Part shown: positions 44,639-54,393 of the stretch, piece after piece
How positions within the stretch are numbered: position 1 is the first letter of the stretch
Layout: every line of letters starts with the position of its first letter
From: Halocynthiibacter styelae
GTDB taxonomy: Bacteria; Pseudomonadota; Alphaproteobacteria; Rhodobacterales; Rhodobacteraceae
Length of the DNA stretch: 64,000 bases
Assembly (NCBI RefSeq): GCF_016123485.1
Contig: NZ_JADCKQ010000009.1
Span: forward strand, 106,753-170,752
Direction: 5' to 3'
Position numbers and translations under genes: made by a program
Notes under the pieces: model-generated
What the model saw: the letters and a program-made list of their open reading frames with translations, nothing else
The model's database searches: none
What the model was told of the DNA's origin: nothing

Positions 44639-46072
44639 CTAAGCCACATGTTCCTCAATGCGGGCATATACATCTTCATAACGGATTAAATCGTCTTCCC
44701 CGAGGTACGATCCGGTCTGAACTTCGATCAAATGCAGATCCACTTTTCCTGGATTTTCCAGACGGTGTATTGCCCCCAGGGGGATGTAAACCGACTGATT
44801 TTCCGTCATGAGAGTGATGCTTTCATCTACAGTCACATTGGCAGATCCTTTCACCACCACCCAGTGTTCGGCACGGTGGACATGGCTTTGCAGGCTAAGG
44901 GCTGCCCCTGGCTTGACCATAATGCGCTTCACCTGAAATCGTGCGCTGAGGCTCAAAGTTTCGTAATAGCCCCAGGGACGATAGCAACGATCAAATTCAT
45001 CGGCTTGGGGGGCCTCTTTTTCTTTCAGGGCCTGCAAGGCCTCTTTTACCTGTTCACTGTCCTCGGTACGCGCCACAAGGACAGCATCCCGGGTCGCAAT
45101 TGCAGTGATCCCCTCCAGACCGATGCCAACGAGTTCTATATTCGTATCAACAGATCGCAGTTGCGTATCCGAACAGTTCAGTGCTGTCGTGTTGGCGCTT
45201 AATACATTTCCATCACGATCGCTGGGGCTGTCTGTCATCACAGATTTCCAGCTCCCAAGATCCGACCAACCGCAATCCAATGGGATTACCGTAAGCGATT
45301 CAGCCGCTTCCATCACTGCATAATCAATGGATATATCTTCACACCGCGCCCAGGCATCCGGGCCGAGACGTGTAAAGCACAGGTCTTCTTTGGCCATGGC
45401 AACAGCTGCGCGGCAAGGCATCAACAAAGCGGGGGATAGCTTCTCAAAAGCGTCAATGATTGCGTCGACGCGGAACATAAATATTCCGGAATTCCAAAGG
45501 TGCCGCCCGCTGGCAAGCATGGTTTCTGCCACATCAATTTGTGGCTTCTCGATAAAAGAACGCAACTCAACAGGTTCAGGAGTAAAACCTTCCAATGGCT
45601 TGGCAAGCCCCAGGTACCCATAACCGGTTTCAGCACGCACAGGGCGAATGCCAAACGTCACGAGCTTGCCCTCTGAAGCGGATTTTTCTCCAGCTTTAAT
45701 TGCGGCCAAAAAGGCGTGCTGGTTCACTACGACATGATCTGAAGGCGCCACCAGTAATACGGCGTCAGGTGTGTCTTCATGCGCCAAAGCGGCGGCAAGG
45801 ATTGCAGGGGCTGTGTTGCGACCAGTCGGTTCAATCATGATCGAACCAGGCGCCACGCCAATATCATCCAGCTGTTCCGCGGCGATAAAGCGAAAATCAC
45901 TATTCGTCAGAATTGTCGGGGCCTCAAATTCAGGGCCAGAAAGACGCTGTGCTGTGGCCTGAAACAAGCTTTCCTCGCCAACCAATTCGGTGAATTGTTT
46001 CGGGTAGGCCTTACGGGACAAGGGCCAAAGGCGGGTACCGGTGCCACCGGCAAGAATGACGGGAATAATCAT
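44639..46072 (-). CDS. algA: Mannose-1-phosphate guanylyltransferase / mannose-6-phosphate isomerase
   Basis: 477-residue bifunctional enzyme giving GDP-mannose. N-terminal transferase: VILAGGTGTRLWPLSRKAYP, FVEKPQ-like FIEKPQIDVAETMLASG; C-terminal cupin isomerase: RPWGYYETLSLSARFQVKRI, QSHVHRAEHWVVVKGSANVT and HRLENPGKVDLHLIEVQTG. Both halves look complete. Start at 46072 after CGGAG. The 127 bases between this gene and alg8 have no terminator. Confidence 0.95.
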   Translation of the reverse strand: MIIPVILAGGTGTRLWPLSRKAYPKQFTELVGEESLFQATAQRLSGPEFEAPTILTNSDFRFIAAEQLDDIGVAPGSIMIEPTGRNTAPAILAAALAHEDTPDAVLLVAPSDHVVVNQHAFLAAIKAGEKSASEGKLVTFGIRPVRAETGYGYLGLAKPLEGFTPEPVELRSFIEKPQIDVAETMLASGRHLWNSGIFMFRVDAIIDAFEKLSPALLMPCRAAVAMAKEDLCFTRLGPDAWARCEDISIDYAVMEAAESLTVIPLDCGWSDLGSWKSVMTDSPSDRDGNVLSANTTALNCSDTQLRSVDTNIELVGIGLEGITAIATRDAVLVARTEDSEQVKEALQALKEKEAPQADEFDRCYRPWGYYETLSLSARFQVKRIMVKPGAALSLQSHVHRAEHWVVVKGSANVTVDESITLMTENQSVYIPLGAIHRLENPGKVDLHLIEVQTGSYLGEDDLIRYEDVYARIEEHVA

Positions 46073-46199
46073 CTGTACATCTCCGTTTAAAATACTGTTT
46101 CTCACAGGATCAGTGTAGAAAGAGGAGGATTGATGATCTGCTGTGCCAAAGGTGATCTGACAGGGGAAATGGCGTAGTCATACGCCTAAAGGATAGGGG

Positions 46200-47786
46200 T
46201 TAAAAAGGTGAGGGCACCAGACCAATGTAGATCGCAAGGCCCAAAACAAACCCGCAAGCTGTTGTGAGTAATTGAAATTTCGCCATGCCATTTTGCAGAG
46301 ACGCCTGGAGGCTTATCCCGCGTTCGGTTGATTGATTGCCCCGGTTTGACCAGTTTTGTTTGCTGAGGTGAAAGATCATATATACTTTCACAGCCGCATT
46401 GGTCACTTGATTGATATACAGAATGAAAGGCCAGCTCAGATCGATGGTGCGACTATATCGGAACAAGAACAGGCACAGCAAAATGCGGCTGGCGATCACC
46501 CAGATCAGGCAACTCCAGAAATATACGGGGTCTATGAATGACCCTAAAATGGCAAGAATAGGACTGACCAACATGGTCCACATGGCGATACGTTGATCAA
46601 CAATACACCACCAGATAAAAGGGTTTACCTGTCGTGGCCCAAGGGCAATCGCACGGCGTCCATTGCGCAGCATATTGCCTGACCAGCGGCGAAAATTCTG
46701 CACCATGCGTTCGAAACCATTCTCTTTGATCACCTCGATCGTATAAACAGTAGCATCCGGCACATAAGTCATCTTTGCGCCACAGGTCAGCATGTAATAC
46801 CAGGTCGATTTGTCGTCCCCCGACAGAAACCGAAACCTTCCCCAAAGCCAGTGATCCAGGTGGTCTGCCTCAATTGTGCGAATGAACCTCTCGGACATGA
46901 TGTGTTTGGCACGAAACATCGACATGCGGCCGGTTAGGGTCAAGACTTTGTCAGACAGTGCATGACTTTGCATCGCCAAACGTCGCTGGGCAAACCGCAT
47001 ATTCAACCAGCTTTGGATCCAGGCCGGGCCGTAACAAATGACCTCTTCATTGGTGGTGAGGGCCTGAAGATCTGGATCCACACCAAACATCGGCATGGTC
47101 TTTTCCAGCACATCCGTACCGTAAAGCGCGTCTCCGTCCATGAAAATCACCAGATCATCAGCTTGCGCGCCCGCCCGATTGATTGCACGTAAAATCAAAC
47201 CAATCGCCATGCGTTTTCCCGGCTGGTTCTGGCGCACGAAAACAAGCTGCGCGAGATCACCAGTGATATCTGCGGCGTGGGTTTCGACAAATTCACGGAT
47301 GATCATTTCATCATAGGCGGACCCCGTTCCTATATAGAGCGTCGTCGGAATACCTTCGCGTTTAATTTGTGCCAAAATGGACCCGATCACACGTTTTGTA
47401 ATGGCAGGCTCTTCAAAATAGGTGGTCATCTGAATGTGCAGATGGGGGGGGCGCCAGCCACTTTCCCAAAGCTGCGATGCACCCGCGCGCATGGCGGGCC
47501 ATTTTGAACGCTGATAGATTTCAGCGCGGACCGCATGATTAAACCACCATCCAAAGCGCCATATGCCAAGCGTACCCAGGGTAATCGTGATATGCATTAA
47601 GTCAGGTTGGAAAAACCGATTGGACACGCCTGTCAGCAACCAGGCTATAACAAGGATCATGCAGCCCAGAATGAACAGCTGTAGCAAACTCCATTTCCGG
47701 AAGCCCTTTACCGCTGGCTTTGAAAACGCGCGCAGTCTTACGGTCAGATCTTTGTCAAAGCCATATTCTGTTTCAGGGCATGACAT
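46200..47786 (-). CDS. alg8: Alginate polymerase catalytic subunit
   Basis: 528-residue inner-membrane GT2 glycosyltransferase of the Alg8 type. It has membrane helices at about residues 33-55 and 63-80 and a cluster at the C-terminus. Catalytic motifs: YIGTGSAYDE, DLVIFMDGDALYG (DxD), FLSGDDKSTWYYML (GDD base region) and QNFRRWSGNMLRNG (R-x-RW acceptor motif). It polymerises mannuronate from GDP-mannuronate. It follows alg44 by 3 bases, so both subunits are made together. Confidence 0.93.
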   Translation of the reverse strand: MSCPETEYGFDKDLTVRLRAFSKPAVKGFRKWSLLQLFILGCMILVIAWLLTGVSNRFFQPDLMHITITLGTLGIWRFGWWFNHAVRAEIYQRSKWPAMRAGASQLWESGWRPPHLHIQMTTYFEEPAITKRVIGSILAQIKREGIPTTLYIGTGSAYDEMIIREFVETHAADITGDLAQLVFVRQNQPGKRMAIGLILRAINRAGAQADDLVIFMDGDALYGTDVLEKTMPMFGVDPDLQALTTNEEVICYGPAWIQSWLNMRFAQRRLAMQSHALSDKVLTLTGRMSMFRAKHIMSERFIRTIEADHLDHWLWGRFRFLSGDDKSTWYYMLTCGAKMTYVPDATVYTIEVIKENGFERMVQNFRRWSGNMLRNGRRAIALGPRQVNPFIWWCIVDQRIAMWTMLVSPILAILGSFIDPVYFWSCLIWVIASRILLCLFLFRYSRTIDLSWPFILYINQVTNAAVKVYMIFHLSKQNWSNRGNQSTERGISLQASLQNGMAKFQLLTTACGFVLGLAIYIGLVPSPF

Positions 47787-47789
47787 GAC

Positions 47790-49211
47790 TTAGCGCTCCA
47801 GGCCAATCAAGGACCCAAAATCTGCCCAATCTTTCGACGCACTTAAGGTTACCGGGGCATTGGTGCGGAACGTGTGACGGGTTTGTGTCACATTCATATC
47901 ATTAAAAGCGACAGATACAATGATCCCAAAGTCATCAGATATATCGGGATCGATACTGGCCTGAATATCGGAAATCGTCCCCATGACAGATCGCGTTTGC
48001 CCTGCTTCTGAAAACCGAATGCGAGATTGCATCCCAATATGAACGGTCTGCGACATCTCTTCACTCAGCCATGCCCGGACCATACGTGGACGGTTTTCCT
48101 CAATCGTGATCGCCAGCATGCCGCGCGCGATATATTGATCTTCAAATACGTCAATCTGCAGAATTGTACCTGCGGTGGTTGCCACAATATCGACTGCATC
48201 CATTGCATCTTTGTGATTTCCAAGTTCACGCTTTAAACGCCCAAGCGCATCGTTTTGAGCCTGAATTTCGACGTCGAGCCCGCGCAGAATATCATAAAAA
48301 GGCCCTTTTGCGAGGCGGGCAAGGTCATCAAAGTCACGAAGGTCATGCCAGGCATTGATGACGTCATCAAGATCCCGACCCGAAAAGAAGTTCCGGTCGT
48401 TAAGTGATGCGACTGTCTGATTGTAGGCCTGCAAAAGGACGCGACGTGTTGGGTCTCCGGTGTTCAGATGCACCTGACGTGTGTTCTCCAATGCCTGCAG
48501 ACGCGTTTCTGCAGCGCTTATTCTGCCGCGAATATCTGTCAGCTTAGCATCATGTTCAGGCAGGTTCAGCCGGATCAGTGTCTGGCCACGCTGAACTTCA
48601 TCCCCGATGGCCACAAGGATTTCATCCACATAGGCCGCGTCCGTGTTTCTGTGTTCAACCAGAGGGGCCACAACACGGGCATGCATCAGAGAAACCTGTG
48701 ATATGCGGGTCCAGATTTGTTGACCTATCAGCCCAAAAACCACCACGCTGAGTATAAGATAAAAGGCGACATTCCAGATTACGCGCAGAAACTGGGGGGA
48801 GGCCCGTGCGGTGTCGCTGGCTTTTTCATCATCAGTTTCCCCCATTGGCACCAGATCAACGGGCGTATCAAGGCTGGTGATCATATCACCTGTGCTTACC
48901 ATTTTTCCTGATAAAATTGAGCGGTAAAAAATTGCTAATGTTTCACGTTGTCGACCCGTCAGGTTTTTGAATTTCAGGTATGTGTCCTGTGTGTCGGTTT
49001 CAAACTCGACGAAAAACTGAATATCCACACCTTGAAAAGGGATGCTGAGCAGGCCTGACTTTGGCAGGATATCTACCGCTTCCGGGTAATCTATCCGGTC
49101 AAGGGACCAATGTTTTATTGTCACGATCTGACCTGCCTCAAGCGTAAGCTTAAGCGGGGCAGAGACTTGATAGGAAAGCTCTGACATGGGGCGTTCGTGT
49201 CGAACTTGCAC
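47790..49211 (-). CDS. alg44: Alginate synthase co-subunit Alg44 (PilZ plus HlyD-like)
   Basis: 473-residue protein. The GTG at 49211 has GGAAGGG 7 bases upstream and is preferred over the ATG at 49187, which has none. Residues ~10-110 occupy the PilZ position (SAPLKLTLEAGQIVTIKHWS then LDRIDYPEA), but the RxxxR and D/N-x-S-x-x-G residues that bind c-di-GMP are not evident. A transmembrane helix follows (VIWNVAFYLILSVVVFGLIG), then a periplasmic HlyD-like part with coiled coil and lipoyl-type strands (VVAPLVEHRNTDAAYVDEIL; LIRLNLPE). It pairs with Alg8. Confidence 0.88.
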   Translation of the reverse strand: MQVRHERPMSELSYQVSAPLKLTLEAGQIVTIKHWSLDRIDYPEAVDILPKSGLLSIPFQGVDIQFFVEFETDTQDTYLKFKNLTGRQRETLAIFYRSILSGKMVSTGDMITSLDTPVDLVPMGETDDEKASDTARASPQFLRVIWNVAFYLILSVVVFGLIGQQIWTRISQVSLMHARVVAPLVEHRNTDAAYVDEILVAIGDEVQRGQTLIRLNLPEHDAKLTDIRGRISAAETRLQALENTRQVHLNTGDPTRRVLLQAYNQTVASLNDRNFFSGRDLDDVINAWHDLRDFDDLARLAKGPFYDILRGLDVEIQAQNDALGRLKRELGNHKDAMDAVDIVATTAGTILQIDVFEDQYIARGMLAITIEENRPRMVRAWLSEEMSQTVHIGMQSRIRFSEAGQTRSVMGTISDIQASIDPDISDDFGIIVSVAFNDMNVTQTRHTFRTNAPVTLSASKDWADFGSLIGLER

Positions 49212-49277
49212 AGCTATTCCCTTCCTGTCGTTTCCTCATTGGTGTGGTTAAATTGCAAATTCCCCTGGCGAGAGGGC

Positions 49278-49892
49278 CTACTCAAATTCAGCATCTTTTG
49301 CGATCAGCGCCGCTTGTGTTCGGTTTTTAGCGTTTAGTTTTTTGCATAGGGTGCGAACGTGAAGCTTGATCGTGACTTCCTGCAAATTCAGATCACGCGC
49401 TATTTCTTTGTTGGAATGACCCTGACACAAACCACGCAATACCTGACGTTCCCGCTGGCTAAGTTGTTTTGTGAATTCGGTTTCCGCTGTTTCACCTATA
49501 TCCGCCATAACGTTGTGGGGTACGTAAGTTTCCCCGGCAACCATGAACCGCACTGCATTCATAAGCGACTTGGCCCCCATGGTTTTGGGGATGTATCCGA
49601 CGGCACCTGCTTCTAATGCATCTTGTGCAATCCGGTTGGGCGCGGTTCCACTGAGAATTGCAAAGGATTGCCCGGGATGTTGCTTGATCGCGTCTTTCAA
49701 GCCATCCAAACCATTCATGCCTGGCATGTTAAAGTCCAATAAAACCAAATCAAACGGGCCTTTATTGGTCAAAACTTTCATCGAACTCATATAATCCGGT
49801 GCGGTGATAACCGCCGCCCGACCTTCGGTTTCAAGGTAGGCAGAAATCGAATCCCGCACCATCTCGTGATCATCAGCGATTAAAATACGCAT
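49278..49892 (-). CDS. LuxR/NarL-type response regulator
   Basis: 204-residue regulator: receiver domain with the phospho-acceptor Asp53 in LVLLDFNMPGMNG, Lys in GYIPKTMGAK, then a LuxR helix-turn-helix (LSQRERQVLRGLCQGHSNKE and IARDLNLQEVTIKLHVRTL). It lies 66 bases upstream of alg44 on the same strand, so it probably belongs to or controls the alg44-alg8-algA transcript. The hybrid kinase at 50676 is its likely partner. Confidence 0.92.
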   Translation of the reverse strand: MRILIADDHEMVRDSISAYLETEGRAAVITAPDYMSSMKVLTNKGPFDLVLLDFNMPGMNGLDGLKDAIKQHPGQSFAILSGTAPNRIAQDALEAGAVGYIPKTMGAKSLMNAVRFMVAGETYVPHNVMADIGETAETEFTKQLSQRERQVLRGLCQGHSNKEIARDLNLQEVTIKLHVRTLCKKLNAKNRTQAALIAKDAEFE

Positions 49893-50134
49893 TGGAAAAT
49901 ATCCTTTTTAATAAATATGGCATCGCCATTATATCCTTTAGGGTTGCGGTTATCCTAGCTTTGCACGTTCTCCATCCGTCCGGGTCGTTATTCAGGGCAG
50001 GTTTGATCTTCCTTTTCGGTATACAGTACATACGAAAGGATAGGTCCCTGACCCTTTGCACCCATCCTGAATTTTCAAACCAGACTAACCTTACCTGATC
50101 AAATGAGATTATAGACAGGGGAGGTTGCCCAATC

Positions 50135-50623
50135 ATGAACCGTATTTTCCGCGTCATAAGTACGATACTCGCCATTTCTGCCGCAAATGTGGCATTCGCG
50201 GGTGATGTTATTCTGACCGTTTCCGGCAAAGTTACGACATCAACAGATAGTAATCTGTGGGAGTTCGACAGAGCAGCTTTAGAAGCGCTTCCCACCTCAA
50301 TGATCCGGACAACAACAATCTGGACCGACGGACCGCAGGTTTTTGAAGGGGTCTCATTGGCGGTGTTGTTGGATCATGTTGGTGTTGAAGGCGGAACAAT
50401 TCTTGCGGTTGCATTGAATGACTATGCCGTTAAAATCCCAACGACTGACGCAATTGAGGACGGGCCAATCATTGCCTATCAACGGAACGATGCGCCCTTA
50501 TCCGTCCGCGATCGCGGGCCGCTGTGGATTATATATCCGTTTGACGATAACGAAATATACAGATCGGAAGAATATTATTCGCGCAGTATCTGGCAACTGG
50601 ATCGTATCGTAATCGAAGATTAA
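50135..50623 (+). CDS. Secreted molybdopterin-binding-fold protein
   Basis: 162 residues with a signal peptide (ILAISAANVAFA) and a core VILTVSGKVTTSTDSNLWEF then LPTSMIRTTTIWTDGPQVFE GVSL, followed by the C-terminal GPLWIIYPFDDNEIYRSEEY. It is the small stand-alone version of the oxidoreductase molybdopterin-binding domain, often next to a sensor kinase in this bacterial group. The usual Cys ligand for the cofactor is absent, so it is likely not a molybdoenzyme but a periplasmic sensor partner. Start after GGGGAGG. Confidence 0.8.
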   Translation: MNRIFRVISTILAISAANVAFAGDVILTVSGKVTTSTDSNLWEFDRAALEALPTSMIRTTTIWTDGPQVFEGVSLAVLLDHVGVEGGTILAVALNDYAVKIPTTDAIEDGPIIAYQRNDAPLSVRDRGPLWIIYPFDDNEIYRSEEYYSRSIWQLDRIVIED

Positions 50624-50675
50624 GGGGATAAATATTTCTAAAACACTCCCCCCCCACATCATTAGCCGATGGCGC

Positions 50676-53147
50676 ATGTTTTTTGTGGCTTGCATGATTG
50701 TGATCAGCGTTGCCTTTATCGCCCCGCTGGGACGCACAGTTGTTGCAGATCTGGAATCCCTTTCACGTGCAGAAAGCGACGACATAAGTTGGAACGTTGC
50801 TCAGGTGGAAATCGAACTTTTACGCATGCAGAATGCTGCATATGCAGCCATGAGTGGCCCGGAATCTGATTTTTCATCTTTCAGGCAGCGGTATGATATT
50901 TTTTACAGCCGAATGTCGACACTGTCCCAAAGCGCATTCTATCGTTCTCTGGAAGGCGACAGTCGCGCACAGGGTTTATTCACCTCAGCGCGCGCATTTC
51001 TGACAACGGTGACACCGGTGGTAGATGGGCCTGATGACAACCTGCGCGCAAGACTTCCCCTGATCCAAACCCAGATTGAGGTATTGCGTCCGATGCTCAG
51101 ACAACTCGCTCTCATTGGGCTTGAACATTCGGTAAACCAGGCATCCGCACGCCGTGATAAGCTTACCAGCACACTGATCCGTCTGGCAGTGGCAAGCTTA
51201 TCGCTGGTCCTGGTCCTGGGGGTTGGCTTCGTCATTTTGCAAAAGCTACTCAGGGCACGCGAACACATCTTGAATGAAAACCGCATCATGCGATCACGTT
51301 TTGAAGCGGTGGTCAGCTCTTCTCTGAACGCCGTCCTTGTTGTTGATGTTCATGGAAAAGTAATTGAGTTCAACGGATCAGCCGAAGCCATTTTTGGATA
51401 TTCTCGCGATGAGGTAATTGGTGAAGAGATGGCCGAGCTAATCGTGCCAGAACACTTGCGTGACATGCATCATCGGGGGATGCAAAGATTTCTTGATACG
51501 GGAGAAATGAAGGTCATTGGTGCCGGGCGGGTACGCCTGGAAGCCATGCGTAAATCGGGCGAGATTTTCCCTGTTGAACTGTCAATTTCGCTGGCCGAAG
51601 CGGGTGGTGTGCGCGTGTTTGTATCCTATCTGCGCGATATTACACAGGAACTAAAAGCTGAGGATGAATTGCGTAATGCACGCGATAAAGCCCTGGCCGG
51701 CGAGAAGGCGAAATCCGAACTGTTAACCGTGATGAGCCATGAGATGCGTACCCCCCTGCATGGCATTCTTGGCTCTCTTGAGTTGATTGACCAAACAGCG
51801 ATGGACGCGCGGCAAAAACGTCACCTCAATTCGATTGCGGTATCCGGAGAATTGCTGTTGTCGCATGTGAACGACGTCCTTGATCTGTCCAGTCTGACAG
51901 CTGGCAACGCTCTACCTGAACAAGCATTGTTTGACTTAGAGGGAGTTGTTCAAAACGTTGTTGACAGTTTGCTTGCCAGTGCGGCGCAAAATGAAAACAG
52001 CTTGCAGATCAATTTCCTCACCCCCAATTTGCATACGGTACAAGGGCATAAATCTGCTTTGCAGCAATGTCTGGTAAATCTTGTGGGCAACGCAATCAAG
52101 TTTACGAAGAACGGCACGGTTACTATTGAGGTCGAAAAATTGTCTCAGGATGATGTTTTTGAGATCCGGGTTTCAGATAACGGTGCGGGTATTTCCCCTG
52201 AAAACCTGACGCGCGTTTTTGAAGAATTTGTCACACTTGATGCCACATATGCACGGGAAAATACCGGAACAGGTTTGGGCCTGGCGATCACCAGGCGCCT
52301 GGTCGAAGCGATGGGCGGTGAAATCTCTGTCGACAGCGTGCTTGGTGAAGGCAGCATGTTTACAGTGCGATTGACATTGCTATCGGCAAGCCCGATCGGA
52401 AATCTTCAGCGACCTCAGCAAAACAACAGCCCTGCAGTAAATGCGGATGGGCTGCGTGCCCTCATTGTTGATGACAATGAAATCAACCGTCTTATCCTGG
52501 TGGATATCTTACAGGATATGAAATTTGATGTCGCTGAGGCGGCAGATGGATATGAGGCAATCAGACAAGTGGCAGCGGGTTATTTTGACGTTGTATTTCT
52601 GGATATCAGCATGCCCGGAATTGATGGCATAGAAACGCTAGATCGTCTCCGACAGTTGGATGTGGCATGGCGTGATTTACCTGCCATTGGGGTGACAGCA
52701 CATGTCTCACCAAGTGATCATGACGTTATTTTAAAGGCCGACTTTTCGGATCTTTTGTTGAAACCGGTTGACGTGCCCGGGTTGCAGAAGCGGCTTGCGA
52801 TGGTTCTTGGGCTTAAGTCGGATACGGTTCCCCCAGCAAACATCGACGATCAGGTTCATGTCTTCATCAGGAGATTTGGGTCGGTCAAATATGATCAATC
52901 TGTACTTGAGTTAAAACAAGGTGTTACAAAATTACTGCGTGATTTTGATCAATCCCCTTTACTGACACCAGAAATAAAACAATGCGCACATAAGCTTGCC
53001 GGAAGCGCCGCGATCCTGGGGGAAACGAAGCTGCACCACGTATTGCAAGAGATCGAAGCATGTAAAAACACTGAAGGTTTGATTGAGTGTTTCAATACGC
53101 TGCGGACCCAAAACACAACAGTAGATAATGCCGACCACGGACGGTAA
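50676..53147 (+). CDS. Hybrid sensor histidine kinase with receiver and Hpt domains
   Basis: 823 residues from the ATG at 50676. Order: transmembrane segment ~residues 3-20, periplasmic sensor ~25-165, second transmembrane segment ~167-190, PAS (~205-325, FEAVVSSSLNAVLVVDVHGK), HisKA with His355 in VMSHEMRTPLHGILGSL, HATPase (LVNLVGNAIKFTKNG, SDNGAGISPENL, GTGLGLAITRRLVEAMGGE), receiver with Asp in DVVFLDISMPGIDG, and Hpt His in CAHKLAGSAAILGE. The real start may be earlier: the frame is open upstream, and AAGGGG stands 6 bases before an in-frame ATT at 50634, giving MSKTLPPHII. It probably drives the LuxR-type regulator at 49278. Confidence 0.92.
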   Translation: MFFVACMIVISVAFIAPLGRTVVADLESLSRAESDDISWNVAQVEIELLRMQNAAYAAMSGPESDFSSFRQRYDIFYSRMSTLSQSAFYRSLEGDSRAQGLFTSARAFLTTVTPVVDGPDDNLRARLPLIQTQIEVLRPMLRQLALIGLEHSVNQASARRDKLTSTLIRLAVASLSLVLVLGVGFVILQKLLRAREHILNENRIMRSRFEAVVSSSLNAVLVVDVHGKVIEFNGSAEAIFGYSRDEVIGEEMAELIVPEHLRDMHHRGMQRFLDTGEMKVIGAGRVRLEAMRKSGEIFPVELSISLAEAGGVRVFVSYLRDITQELKAEDELRNARDKALAGEKAKSELLTVMSHEMRTPLHGILGSLELIDQTAMDARQKRHLNSIAVSGELLLSHVNDVLDLSSLTAGNALPEQALFDLEGVVQNVVDSLLASAAQNENSLQINFLTPNLHTVQGHKSALQQCLVNLVGNAIKFTKNGTVTIEVEKLSQDDVFEIRVSDNGAGISPENLTRVFEEFVTLDATYARENTGTGLGLAITRRLVEAMGGEISVDSVLGEGSMFTVRLTLLSASPIGNLQRPQQNNSPAVNADGLRALIVDDNEINRLILVDILQDMKFDVAEAADGYEAIRQVAAGYFDVVFLDISMPGIDGIETLDRLRQLDVAWRDLPAIGVTAHVSPSDHDVILKADFSDLLLKPVDVPGLQKRLAMVLGLKSDTVPPANIDDQVHVFIRRFGSVKYDQSVLELKQGVTKLLRDFDQSPLLTPEIKQCAHKLAGSAAILGETKLHHVLQEIEACKNTEGLIECFNTLRTQNTTVDNADHGR

Positions 53148-53220
53148 CAAATCACCTCCTGTGACAAGAAAAGATAGTAGTGAAAGCCGTTACCAAAAGG
53201 TTAATTTAATGACCACTTAG

Positions 53221-54357
53221 GGCCTATTCTGTTGAAAAACTCGGGTTTTTCGCGGGACGGCTTCACAGGATGAATGGCTTCCGCCTCTATTTCACAGGAC
53301 GGCTCTGGCCTGCCTCGCGTTTGGTGCCAGCTTGGCTAACTTTTTGAGGTTCTGGGCGGTTGCGGCGAGAATAAATTCATCATGTGCGCCACATGCGTTG
53401 CCGGCAGGGTTATGGCAAAGCCATGATCCCGAGAGGGGCCGCGCAATCGAAGCCGCTCTAAGCCGTGAATGCGTTTCAGGTGGGCGAACGACATTTCGAC
53501 CTTTTTGCGCAGTCGGCATGAGATGGCATATTGCTGCGGTTGCGACAGGGCGCGCGGGCGACATCCCGAGATGGTTCATAAATGGAGCGTGTAACTTTCC
53601 GCTGTGGCTCCCTGGGACAGCATCGCTGTTTGAGAGGGCAAATGTCGCAGTCGAATTGGCTTGCCTTGTAACGGATTGTCTCATCTTTGTTTATTCGCGA
53701 ACAGCGCGTGGTGCATCCTCTGGGTCAATTCCCTCAGGATCCCAATCTGCCTTTGGCATAGATTTTTGACGATTGGCATTAGCGGCAATGATGCTTGCGT
53801 CCGCTGCGTATCTCTGACCGCTTGCGAGACCTGCACCGATGCATTGCGCGACAACGTTTTCGAACACATGCCGCAGGAGATCACTGTCACGGAACCGGCC
53901 ATGCCTATTCTTGGAAAAGGTCGAGTGATCCGGAATTGTGTCCGCCAAATCCAACTTACAAAACCAGCGATATGCCAAGTTGAGATGGACTTCATCACAC
54001 AAGCGCCGTTCAGAACGAATACCCATGATATAGCCAACCAGCAACATGCGCATCATCAGTTCAGGATCAATCGAGGGACGCCCAGTTGAGCTATAGAACT
54101 GCGCCAGATGCCCACGCACCCCAGATAGATCGATGATCCCGTCAATTGCCCGCAAGACATGATCAACAGGAACATGATCCTCGATAGAGAAGTCATTCCC
54201 TCTCATGGTTTGTGATACAAACCATTGCCAGTCATCGAAACAGGGCGCTTTGCGTTTCTTGCCTTGGTCCCAACATCCAAACAATCTCCTATCTCAATAA
54301 GGAAATTGAAGCAGTCAGGCGTAACTAAATCAACAAGAGTTTTTCAACAGAATAAGC
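53221..54357. mobile_element. Degenerate insertion sequence, IS1182-like
   Basis: About 1.14 kb bounded by inverted ends sharing TATTCTGTTGAAAAACTC (53225-53242 on plus, 54337-54354 on minus). Inside is a transposase gene broken into frames on the minus strand. The size and ends suit an IS1182/IS5-like element. A target duplication was not clear at the edges. It sits between the kinase gene and algX. Confidence 0.75.
53292..54284 (-). pseudogene. Broken transposase of the IS
   Basis: The 5' part (54284 to 53691) reads VPVDHVLRAIDGIIDLSGVR, STGRPSIDPELMMRMLLVGY and RWFCKLDLADTIPDHSTFSK, the N-terminal half of an IS1182-type transposase. It is out of frame with the 3' part, where MSFAHLKRIHGLERLRLRGP and GAHDEFILAATAQNLKKLAK (near 53330-53500) recall the C-terminus of the same family. 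At least two frame changes and a stop break the gene, so it cannot make active transposase. Confidence 0.8.
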
Positions 54358-54393
54358 TGAGTGATGCCATGCCAGCTTAGAATCCACTGGAGA

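Noticed and set aside
44456..44689. 77-codon plus-strand frame before algA's end
   Set aside because: Contains the algA terminator hairpin and runs into algA; no ribosome site.
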